Of a stretch of 7,762 nt of DNA, positions 1 to 6,109 are shown piece after piece. Both the position numbers and the translations under genes were made by a program. Source of the DNA: Pseudomonadota bacterium (GTDB taxonomy: Bacteria > Pseudomonadota > Gammaproteobacteria > Acidithiobacillales > Acidithiobacillaceae); contig JAKCBU010000041.1 in NCBI GenBank assembly GCA_021839095.1, positions 1 through 7,762 on the forward strand. The letters are read 5' to 3'. Numbering within the stretch: position 1 is the first letter of the stretch; the number at the start of each line of letters is the position of its first letter. The notes under the pieces were generated by a model. The model saw nothing but the letters and a program-made list of their open reading frames with translations. It had not been told where the DNA came from and made no database searches.

Positions 1-139
1 TCATCTGACCGAAATGGGCGAAGAAATACTCACCCGTTACGAGGCCATGGAAGCCAAGGCAAACCTGACCCTGGCGCCCGATATCGCCGAATTCCGCAAA
101 CTCATGCAGCTTCACAAACCGGAAGAAAACGCTTCGTGA
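1..139 (+). CDS. ModE-like winged-helix regulator, C-terminal end (partial)
   Basis: This is the 3' end of a gene that begins before the window. The frame starting at base 2 is open for 45 codons and stops at TGA 137-139. The segment HLTEMGEEILTRYEAMEAKA resembles the end of the DNA-binding domain of ModE/LysR-type winged-helix proteins, where an 'LT..G..l...Y' wing/helix element leads into a linker helix. Only about 25 residues follow it, so the protein probably consists of the DNA-binding domain alone, without the molybdate-binding domains of E. coli ModE (inference). Its stop overlaps the ilvA GTG start in GTGA, so the two genes are probably co-transcribed and translationally coupled. Whether it senses molybdate cannot be judged. 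A short LysR-type or other winged-helix protein is the main alternative. Confidence 0.55.
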   Translation, partial: HLTEMGEEILTRYEAMEAKANLTLAPDIAEFRKLMQLHKPEENAS

Positions 140-1668
140 AAAATCTTCTGCGCGAAGTGCTGTGCAGCAGGGTCTACGATGTGGCCCGGGAAACGCCCCT
201 GGAAGCCGCGCCCAAATTGAGCGCACGCCTGCAGCGCGAGGTGCTGTTCAAGCGCGAAGACCTGCAACCGGTGTTCAGTTTCAAACTGCGCGGCGCCTAC
301 AACAAGATCGCCCAGCTTTCGGATGCTGAAAAGGCACGTGGTGTCATCACCGCCAGCGCCGGCAATCATGCGCAGGGCGTCGCCTATGCTGCCCAGAAGC
401 TGGGTATCCGTGCGGTGATCGTCATGCCCGGCACCACTCCGGAAATCAAGGTCAACGCGGTACGGGCGCGGGGTGCGGAAGTCATTCTTCATGGCGACAG
501 CTACTCCGACGCGCAGGGGCATTGCGACGCCCTGATCGCCGAATCGGGCCTGGTCTTCATTCCTCCCTTTGACGATCCGCTGGTGATTGCCGGACAGGGG
601 ACCATAGGCGCAGAGATACTCCGTCAGCGGGGCGCCGGCCTGGAGGCGATTTTTGTTCCGGTGGGCGGCGGCGGCCTCATTGCCGGGGTGGCGGCTTACC
701 TGAAATCCATCGTGCCCGAGATTCGCATCATCGGCGTAGAGCCCTTTGAGGCCGACGCCATGTATCAGTCTTTGCAGGCGGGGGAACGCGTTACGCTGCC
801 CCAGGTCGGTATTTTCGCCGATGGCGTGGCGGTGCGCCAGGTGGGAGAACACACCTTTGCCCTCTGCCGCAAATATGTGGATGAGATCGTGCGGGTGACC
901 AATGATGAGATCTGTGCGGCCATCAAGGATGTGTTTGACGAAACCCGTTCCGTCATGGAGCCGGCGGGCGCGCTGGCCTTGGCGGGTCTCAAGCGGATGG
1001 CGGCAACCGACCCCGGTCGGGGGGGGGCCTGGGTCGCCCTCCTCTCCGGCGCCAATATGAACTTTGACCGCCTGCGCTTCATCGCCGAGCGGGCGGAACT
1101 GGGCGAGGCCCGCGAGGCGCTGTTCGCGGTCACCATCCCGGAGCGACCAGGGGCCTTTCGCGCCTTCTGCGCGGCGATTGGTCAGCGAGTCGTGACGGAA
1201 TTCAATTACCGCCTGCACCACCGGGATCGGGCGCATATTTTCGTCGGGGTGGCCATCCACGACCGGGAAGACGCCAGTGCGTTGCTGGAGAGCTTACGAA
1301 TCACAGGTCACGAAGCGCTGGACCTGAGTGACGACGAAATGGCCAAACTGCACATCCGCCATATGGTGGGCGGGCATGCGGCGGCCGCGCAGAACGAGCG
1401 GATTTACCGTTTTGAGTTTCCGGAACGGCCAGGGGCGCTGATGGAGTTTCTCGACAAACTGGGCGGACACTGGAACATCAGCCTTTTCCACTATCGCAAT
1501 AATGGCGTCGACCTGGGCCGGGTGCTGGCGGGCTTTGAGGTGCCGGACAGCGAGATGGCACAATTCGAATCACTGCTTGCCCGGCTCGACTACCCGCATG
1601 TGGCGGAAACCGCCAACCCGGCCTACCGGTTTTTTCTGGATCAGGGTCAGCACCGACCCTTTGCTTAA
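136..1668 (+). CDS. ilvA: Threonine ammonia-lyase, biosynthetic type (IlvA)
   Basis: This cytoplasmic PLP enzyme deaminates L-threonine to 2-oxobutanoate and ammonia, the first step of isoleucine synthesis. The 510-residue length matches the long biosynthetic form. The catalytic domain covers about residues 1-320. It holds the PLP lysine K50 in SFKLRGAYN, the substrate loop SAGNHAQG (74-81) and the phosphate-binding GGGGL (177-181). Two ACT-like repeats follow, at about 325-400 and 420-500, each with an 'xPERPGAxxxF' signature. In the family these bind isoleucine and valine for allosteric control. The start is GTG at 136, with GGAAG about ten bases upstream; it overlaps the preceding stop, and no nearby ATG competes. 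The TAA stop overlaps the stop of the convergent globin gene. A run of nine G lies inside the catalytic domain at 1019-1027. The short catabolic type (TdcB) is excluded by the C-terminal regulatory region. Confidence 0.97.
   Translation: MKNLLREVLCSRVYDVARETPLEAAPKLSARLQREVLFKREDLQPVFSFKLRGAYNKIAQLSDAEKARGVITASAGNHAQGVAYAAQKLGIRAVIVMPGTTPEIKVNAVRARGAEVILHGDSYSDAQGHCDALIAESGLVFIPPFDDPLVIAGQGTIGAEILRQRGAGLEAIFVPVGGGGLIAGVAAYLKSIVPEIRIIGVEPFEADAMYQSLQAGERVTLPQVGIFADGVAVRQVGEHTFALCRKYVDEIVRVTNDEICAAIKDVFDETRSVMEPAGALALAGLKRMAATDPGRGGAWVALLSGANMNFDRLRFIAERAELGEAREALFAVTIPERPGAFRAFCAAIGQRVVTEFNYRLHHRDRAHIFVGVAIHDREDASALLESLRITGHEALDLSDDEMAKLHIRHMVGGHAAAAQNERIYRFEFPERPGALMEFLDKLGGHWNISLFHYRNNGVDLGRVLAGFEVPDSEMAQFESLLARLDYPHVAETANPAYRFFLDQGQHRPFA
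1019..1027 (+). repeat. G9 homopolymer tract inside ilvA
   Basis: Nine consecutive G span the codons for R-G-G-A of ilvA, at about residues 295-298. The frame is open through the tract as read, so the assembled sequence is consistent with a functional gene. Tracts of this length can slip in replication and are also prone to sequencing error. One gained or lost G would frameshift the protein before both ACT-like domains. Confidence 0.9.
1665..1668. other. Interlocked convergent stop codons (TTAA)
   Basis: The palindrome TTAA carries both stops. TAA at 1666-1668 ends ilvA on the + strand, and TAA read on the - strand from 1667 to 1665 ends the truncated haemoglobin gene. There is no intergenic space, so any terminator for one gene must lie inside the other. 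I see no hairpin with a T-run on either side. Confidence 0.9.
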
Positions 1669-2069
1669 TCCCCGCGCGGAGCGAACATCAGGCGCAGAGA
1701 CTCGGCGATACCCGCCGCCATACCGTGCCAGCGACGGGCAATATCCGCATCCATGTGATCCAGCATGGTTTCGTGAAAAAGCGCGAGCCAGTCATCCACC
1801 AGCAAATGGGTTATTCCGACCGGAGCATGCTTGTCGCCCAGCGCATAGCGGTAATCTTGGTAGGGAAGTCCGCCGGACACGGTCCACCAGTAGTGAACGA
1901 GACGGTCCTTGTGCAACTCCCAGTCCTGGACGATGGAGAAAGGCTCTGCCAGGGTCGGGTGATGCTGGATGCGATTGTAGAAATCATCCACCACGACACG
2001 GATCACTGGCAGCGTAATCTTTTCGCAAAGGGGTTCGAGACGGCGTTTGGGAGGGCTTACTTGCTCCAT
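1665..2069 (-). CDS. Group III truncated haemoglobin-like protein
   Basis: A small cytoplasmic haem protein of 134 residues, numbered here from the chosen ATG. Comparison with known group III truncated globins such as Campylobacter Ctb gives these probable sites: FY at 30-31 (Tyr B10), LHK with H53 (distal His E7), KH with H81 (proximal His F8) and DDWLALF with W94 (Trp G8). The order FY-(x)n-H..l..YW-(x)n-H-(x)n-WL.LF fits group III. Members bind O2, NO or peroxide; the ligand here is unknown. I chose the ATG at 2069 because GGAG lies six bases upstream. An in-frame TTG at 2102 would add 11 residues with a weaker site. The gene lies 51 bases after the dehydrogenase gene, with no terminator visible between them, so it is probably the last gene of that transcript. 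Confidence 0.85.
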   Translation of the reverse strand: MEQVSPPKRRLEPLCEKITLPVIRVVVDDFYNRIQHHPTLAEPFSIVQDWELHKDRLVHYWWTVSGGLPYQDYRYALGDKHAPVGITHLLVDDWLALFHETMLDHMDADIARRWHGMAAGIAESLRLMFAPRGD

Positions 2070-2120
2070 GATCGGCTCCGGCGTTCGCAGACTGCTGGTC
2101 AATATCCAAAAATCCGACGT

Positions 2121-3371
2121 TCAGAACCGCTCCGGTCGGTAGGGAGCGGGGTCCATAAACGGCGTTTCACCCAATATCATCTCGGCCAGCAAACGCCCGG
2201 TGGTCGGCCCCAGGGTCAAACCCTGGTGACAATGGCCGAAGGCATACCACACACCCGGATGCCCCGGCGCCCGACCAATGATCGGCAGCATGTCAGGGGT
2301 GCAGGGGCGCACCCCCATCCAGGGGTCGGCGTCCAGACGCCCGCCGAGGGCAGGCAACAACCCCCGAGCCTGCGCCTCCGCCCGGCTGAGCGGAATAGCG
2401 GAAGGCGGTGCATCCCGGTGCGCAAACTCCGCACCGGTCGTCAGTCGGATACCGCGCTGCATGGGCACCAGCATATAGCCCTGATCGGCATCGAGCACCG
2501 GGTGACAGAGCGGTGTCGCCTCCGGCTGGGCGTAGTGCATGTGATAGCCCCTTTTCACAAAAAGGGGCGGGTGGTAGCCCAGGGATCCGGTCACATCCGG
2601 CGACCAGGCGCCCAAAGCCACCACCACCTCGGCGGCCTCCACCGGCTCATGCACCGTAACAATGCGCCACCCCGTCGAACCGCGCTCTATGCTCCGCACG
2701 GCGCTGGTGCGGAACTCGCCGCCCATCCGGGTAAAATAGTTCAGGTATGCGCGAGTGAGCGCGTGGGGATCGACAACGGCCAGGGGCTGGGTCCAGTGGA
2801 TACCGCCGGCCAGTCCGGGGCGCAGACTGCACTCCATCGCCGCCACCTGCGCGCCGTCGAGTGCGTCGTAAGCCACCTCGAAATTCCCGGCCTTATACGC
2901 CGCCTCTTTCAGGGCATGATCCAGAGACTCGGGATTTTGGTGTACCTGCAACCAGCCACCGGGGCGGAGCAGGTCGATCGCCCCCGCCGCACCGGCCAGA
3001 GCCAGATGATCATCCAGGCAGTGCGCGATCAACGCCGCATAATGCCGGGCAATCATCCGGTGACGGTCTTCACGGGAGTTATACCAGTACCGCAGGAAGG
3101 GAATGGCGAGACGCGGCAGCATCGTCCCCCGGTAGTAGGCCTCGGTCGACTGATTGCGGGCATAGCTAAGCAGCGTTGCCAGGGCACGGGGGAAGGGGTG
3201 CGGCATGACCGCCTCGCGCTGAATCAGGCCGGCATTGCCGAAGGATGTCCCCTCCCCGGCCCCTTGCTGGTCCAGAAGAATGGTGGGACGGCCCCGCAAC
3301 TGCAACTGCAAGGCAATGGAAACCCCGACGATGCCTGCTCCCAGAACCACCACTTCGCCATGTGCTGCCAT
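2121..3371 (-). CDS. dadA: FAD-dependent D-amino-acid dehydrogenase (DadA family)
   Basis: A 416-residue flavoprotein of the DAO/DadA superfamily. Family members oxidise D-amino acids to 2-oxo acids and ammonia and pass electrons to the respiratory chain rather than directly to O2. The N-terminus carries the Rossmann dinucleotide fold VVVLGAGIVG, with GxGxxG at residues 11-16 and an acidic residue, D34, ending the second strand. GTSFGNAGLI follows and is typical of the DadA branch. The C-terminal FAD-binding part holds RPCTPDMLPIIG (355-366) and GHCHQGLTLGPTTG (379-392). No signal peptide or clear membrane helix is seen; binding to the inner face of the membrane is usual for the family. The ATG at 3371 has GGGG about six bases upstream. 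The gene follows the permease after 64 bases that contain a promoter candidate. The substrate is not decided by sequence: glycine/sarcosine-type or other amine oxidation is possible. Confidence 0.87.
   Translation of the reverse strand: MAAHGEVVVLGAGIVGVSIALQLQLRGRPTILLDQQGAGEGTSFGNAGLIQREAVMPHPFPRALATLLSYARNQSTEAYYRGTMLPRLAIPFLRYWYNSREDRHRMIARHYAALIAHCLDDHLALAGAAGAIDLLRPGGWLQVHQNPESLDHALKEAAYKAGNFEVAYDALDGAQVAAMECSLRPGLAGGIHWTQPLAVVDPHALTRAYLNYFTRMGGEFRTSAVRSIERGSTGWRIVTVHEPVEAAEVVVALGAWSPDVTGSLGYHPPLFVKRGYHMHYAQPEATPLCHPVLDADQGYMLVPMQRGIRLTTGAEFAHRDAPPSAIPLSRAEAQARGLLPALGGRLDADPWMGVRPCTPDMLPIIGRAPGHPGVWYAFGHCHQGLTLGPTTGRLLAEMILGETPFMDPAPYRPERF
2547..2568 (-). repeat. Perfect 9-bp inverted repeat with 4-base loop inside dadA
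   Basis: Bases 2547-2555 (GCCCCTTTT on the + strand) pair perfectly with 2560-2568, leaving the loop 2556-2559. In the dadA message this gives a stable hairpin over the codons of PLFVKRG. No U-run follows, so it is not a standard terminator. It may be only a by-product of the encoded residues. Confidence 0.7.
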
Positions 3372-3410
3372 AAGAACCCCGGGGAAAGTTGAGAAGGTTA
3401 GGGTTCGCCC

Positions 3411-3439
3411 GATATAGCAGAGGCCGCAGTCCTGGTCAA
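3411..3439 (-). promoter_or_regulatory. Candidate sigma-70 promoter for dadA and the globin gene
   Basis: On the - strand, TTGACC (3439-3434, five of six match to the -35 consensus) is followed by a 17-base spacer and TATATC (3416-3411, four of six match to the -10). A TG dinucleotide one base before the -10 makes it an extended -10. The -35 overlaps the permease stop codon. Transcription would start near 3404, giving a leader of about 33 bases before the dadA ATG. The prediction rests only on consensus match and position. Confidence 0.6.
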
Positions 3440-4845
3440 TCTTCCTGCAACTCTAGCTCATCGAAGACGTAAGTGCGTTGCCCCGCCTTCCGCCAGCGCA
3501 ACCAGAGCATATAAAAGATACCCAACAGCAAAAACACCGCAACAGTCTGGTCGATGCCGGCCGCAATATATTTCGGGCCATAGATAAAAAACAACACCTC
3601 CACAGCGGAGAGGCTGATGATCACGACCAGCGATCCAAGCAGGAGCCCGGCATGATGATGCGCCCTGAAATGGTGCCGGACAAAGCGATGCTGCAGCAAC
3701 AAAAAGCCCATCATGTTGATCCCGTCCAGCAAAAACTCCGCCACCAGAAAGAATCCCGCCGCGCTCAGCACCAGATTGAACAGGTCCCGCATACTGGGGA
3801 AGAAAACCTGCATGAGGACAACCGCCAGGGCCAGCAGGATGGGCAGGATGACAGACCAGTACGGCACGTGTCCGCGATTCAGCCGGCCCAGCCACTCCGG
3901 CATCACCCTATCCCGGGACATGGCGAAAAGGGCGCGGGACAGGATGAAGGTGGTGAGCCAGAGACCACCGGCGGTCGACGCGATAATCGCGATGCGCATC
4001 CACGGGAGTAATTGCGGGGACACCGTTGCCGCCCAGAGACTCAGGGTATCACTGCTGTTTTGCAACTGATCGAGGGGCACCTGATGCAGGAGCAGGGGCC
4101 AGATCAGCAGGTAGTAGAGCACCACGCTCATGGCCCCGATGATACCGCCCCATCCTGGGGTGATGCGCGGGTTTCTGGATTCTTCCGAGGCGTAGGAGTC
4201 TATTTCCCAGCCGTCCACGATGGTGGCGGCCACCACCATGCAGACGATGACGCCAGCCCAGTGAATATGGCGGAGGGAGAAGGACCCCGCCCCGGCCGCC
4301 GTCGGCCCCCAGTGAGCATAACCGACGATGGCCATGAAGGCGACGGACACCGTCTCGATGAGCAGAAATATCTGAGTGACCCTGGCGGTGATGCGCGCCC
4401 CGAACAACAAAACACCCGCCGCGAACAGTGCCCAGAACGTGGCCACCACGATCTGCACCCCGGCGCCGGGGTGCGGTACTCCCAGCGCCCCCAGAGTAAA
4501 CCGCGCCGCCGGGATCAGGATCGGCGGGATCGACCAAAAATAGGCCATGATCACGATCCACGCCTGAAAATTCGAGTAATCGATGCCCATTATCCGCCGG
4601 GACCAGTGATAGGAGGCACCGGCGTTGGGAAAATGCTGATTCAGCGACAGAAATATCCACGAACACAGAATGAAGGGAATGGCGATCAGTACGATCGCCA
4701 GGGGCACCTCTGCTCCCGCTGCGTGGACCATGGCCGACCCTGCCGCCGCCACGCTGAAGATGGGCCCCACGCTGGAGATGGACAGGCTGGACAAATCAAC
4801 GAGTTGAAGTGTCTTGTGCAACGTCTGACGGGCGTCCGCAGGCAT
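3436..4845 (-). CDS. APC-superfamily amino-acid permease
   Basis: An inner-membrane transporter of 469 residues with about 12 hydrophobic segments. From the chosen start these lie at roughly 19-40, 48-67, 93-115, 130-150, 155-175, 193-213, 230-252, 285-305, 331-353, 360-385, 400-425 and 430-452. The first segment (SISSVGPIFSVAAAG) and the cytoplasmic signature EESRNPRITPGWGG after segment 6 are typical of the APC (amino acid-polyamine-organocation) superfamily, whose members are usually proton symporters or antiporters. The frame is open to 4995, but the ATG at 4845 is preferred because AGGAGG lies five bases upstream; the longer version would overlap hypB and add a non-membrane tail. Downstream is a D-amino-acid dehydrogenase, so the cargo may be an amino acid used by that enzyme (inference). 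The exact substrate cannot be read from the sequence. Confidence 0.9.
   Translation of the reverse strand: MPADARQTLHKTLQLVDLSSLSISSVGPIFSVAAAGSAMVHAAGAEVPLAIVLIAIPFILCSWIFLSLNQHFPNAGASYHWSRRIMGIDYSNFQAWIVIMAYFWSIPPILIPAARFTLGALGVPHPGAGVQIVVATFWALFAAGVLLFGARITARVTQIFLLIETVSVAFMAIVGYAHWGPTAAGAGSFSLRHIHWAGVIVCMVVAATIVDGWEIDSYASEESRNPRITPGWGGIIGAMSVVLYYLLIWPLLLHQVPLDQLQNSSDTLSLWAATVSPQLLPWMRIAIIASTAGGLWLTTFILSRALFAMSRDRVMPEWLGRLNRGHVPYWSVILPILLALAVVLMQVFFPSMRDLFNLVLSAAGFFLVAEFLLDGINMMGFLLLQHRFVRHHFRAHHHAGLLLGSLVVIISLSAVEVLFFIYGPKYIAAGIDQTVAVFLLLGIFYMLWLRWRKAGQRTYVFDELELQED
4455..4474. repeat. Perfect 20-bp palindrome inside the permease gene
   Basis: The ten bases 4455-4464 (GCACCCCGGC) are exactly complementary to 4465-4474. 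It falls in the codons for the PHPGAG stretch between membrane segments 3 and 4 of the permease. In RNA it could form an 8-bp GC-rich hairpin with a four-base loop. No T-run follows on either strand, so I do not call it a terminator. A dyad-binding protein site or chance are both possible. Confidence 0.75.
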
Positions 4846-4849
4846 GACC

Positions 4850-4879
4850 GCCTCCTGGGCACAAGGTGGCTCAGGAGCC
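4850..4879 (-). promoter_or_regulatory. Hairpin masking the permease ribosome-binding site at the hypB stop
   Basis: In the - strand transcript, the end of hypB with its stop codon (4879-4869) can pair with 4860-4850, which contains the permease Shine-Dalgarno sequence AGGAGG. Nine of eleven positions pair, with an uninterrupted core CUCCUG/CAGGAG and an 8-base loop. Ribosomes finishing hypB would open the stem, so permease translation is probably coupled to hypB translation (inference). Confidence 0.5.
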
Positions 4880-5767
4880 CGCCAACGCTTTTTCACGATG
4901 CGCGCGCAACCAGGCAAACCAGGGCTCCAGACCCGCTCCCGTGGCGGCGGAGATCTGCAGCACATCGGCATGATGCGCGACTTCGTGCAAATCACCGAGG
5001 CAGCGTTCCAGGTCGAAGGAGAGGTAGGGCAACAGATCGATCTTGTTGATCAGGATCAGGTCCGCGCCGTGAAACATGTGGGGGTACTTTGCCGGCTTGT
5101 CTTCGCCCTCGGTGACCGCCAGGATGACCACCCGTGCGGCTTCCCCGAGATCAAAGAGGGCCGGGCACACCAGGTTCCCCACGTTCTCGATGAAGACGAC
5201 GGAACCGGCGGCCGGATCGATCTCCTGCAGCCCCTGCGCCACCATATCCGCCTCCAGATGACAGCCCTGGCCGGTATTGATCTGCACGACGTTGCAACCC
5301 GCCTGGCGTATGCGTTCCGCATCGTGGGTGGTTTCCTGATCGCCCTCCACCACTGCCAGGGGGAACTCGTCCGCCAGTTCTGCCAGGGTTTTTTCCAGCA
5401 GGGTCGTCTTCCCTGCCCCCGGTGAACTCATGAGATTCAAGGCAAACACGCCCCGTCCTGCCAGCCAGCCGCGATTGCGTTCCGCGAGGCGATCATTTTT
5501 GTCCAGAATCCGCGCCTCCAGAGACACCAAGTGGACATCCCCGTCCGCCGGTACATGGGGGTGGGCGTGGAGATGGGAGCCCGCGCCGCCATGGGCATGC
5601 GAATGCACACCATGGTTATACACCGCTTCATCTCCATGCCGGTGCTCATGGGCATATCCGAGCACATCGCCCGATGATCCCGGGGTATCGGCAGCCGCAA
5701 CTCCCGCAACACCCAGGTGCGTTATCCGCGTTTGTGCTCCATCGGAGCATCCACAGGTCTTACACAT
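4871..5767 (-). CDS. hypB: HypB, nickel-binding GTPase for [NiFe]-hydrogenase maturation
   Basis: A cytoplasmic GTPase that works with HypA to load Ni into the hydrogenase large subunit after the Fe(CN)2CO group is in place. The 298 residues show three parts. The N-terminal MCKTCGC is the CxxCGC high-affinity nickel motif known from E. coli HypB. A histidine-rich linker follows at about 40-79, with 12 His. The SIMIBI-class G domain has Walker A SSPGAGKTT (114-122), the metal-site CH pair (169-170), VGNLVCPA with C201, and NKID (241-244). The ATG at 5767 shares one base with the hypA stop (TGATG) and has GGAGGT seven bases upstream. A GTG one codon earlier is in frame but too close to that site. 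Having both the CxxCGC motif and a His-rich stretch suggests nickel storage as well as insertion. Confidence 0.97.
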   Translation of the reverse strand: MCKTCGCSDGAQTRITHLGVAGVAAADTPGSSGDVLGYAHEHRHGDEAVYNHGVHSHAHGGAGSHLHAHPHVPADGDVHLVSLEARILDKNDRLAERNRGWLAGRGVFALNLMSSPGAGKTTLLEKTLAELADEFPLAVVEGDQETTHDAERIRQAGCNVVQINTGQGCHLEADMVAQGLQEIDPAAGSVVFIENVGNLVCPALFDLGEAARVVILAVTEGEDKPAKYPHMFHGADLILINKIDLLPYLSFDLERCLGDLHEVAHHADVLQISAATGAGLEPWFAWLRAHREKALAGS

Positions 5768-6096
5768 CACTGCACCTCCATATCCTTGATGTTGAGTTCA
5801 TTGCCGGCCACACAGATCAAGTCGCCCGCACCACACGGACAATGCCCGAATACCTGCCGGAGAGGGACACGTTTGCCACAGGACCGGCATTCGCCCTGAC
5901 CGGGAATCTCCAGCACCTCGAGGTCGGCGCCCTCCAGCGGCGTGCCCTGGCTGCACACGTCGAAGCAGAAGCGGATGGAGTCCGGCACCACCCCCGATAA
6001 CAACCCCACTTCCAGCCGCACCCTGGTCACCTTGCGACCACGGGCCTGCTCGCTGCAGATGGAGACAATATTGCGGGTGATCCCGAGTTCGTGCAT
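5767..6096 (-). CDS. hypA: HypA, nickel metallochaperone for [NiFe]-hydrogenase maturation
   Basis: A small zinc- and nickel-binding protein (109 residues; family usually about 113-118) that delivers Ni with HypB. It begins MHELGITRNIV, where the amino terminus and H2 form the conserved nickel site, with E3 beside it. The zinc domain has CRSC (C70, C73) and HCPCG (C86, C88). The second half is CXC where most family members have CXXC; the DNA reads this way clearly, so it is not a translation slip. The ATG at 6096 is chosen over a 22-residue longer frame because of the conserved N-terminus and GAGGAAC four bases upstream. The gene starts 13 bases after hypE and shares one base with hypB. Confidence 0.95.
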   Translation of the reverse strand: MHELGITRNIVSICSEQARGRKVTRVRLEVGLLSGVVPDSIRFCFDVCSQGTPLEGADLEVLEIPGQGECRSCGKRVPLRQVFGHCPCGAGDLICVAGNELNIKDMEVQ

Positions 6097-6109
6097 CGCC
6101 GTTCCTCGT

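Noticed and set aside
112..1260. 382-codon open frame on the - strand opposite ilvA
   Set aside because: The ilvA frame holds all the catalytic motifs; this antisense frame has none.
3368..3385. CCCCGGGG palindrome just upstream of dadA as a terminator
   Set aside because: The stem is only four base pairs with no loop or T-run; the GGGG more probably acts as the ribosome-binding site.
1725..3392. 555-codon open frame on the + strand across the globin and dadA genes
   Set aside because: It is antisense to two genes with clear family motifs, rich in R, H, G and P, has no recognisable domain, and is explained by GC-rich codon use on the other strand.
4868..4879. GGCTC-AG-GAGCC inverted repeat at the hypB stop as a terminator
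   Set aside because: The two-base loop is too tight and there is no T-run; the longer pairing with the permease ribosome-binding site is more plausible.
4846..4995. 50-residue N-terminal extension of the permease
   Set aside because: It overlaps hypB, is not hydrophobic and lacks family similarity, while the ATG at 4845 has a near-perfect ribosome-binding site.
4012..5049. 345-codon open frame on the + strand opposite the permease and hypB
   Set aside because: It overlaps two strongly supported genes and has a charged, low-information composition.
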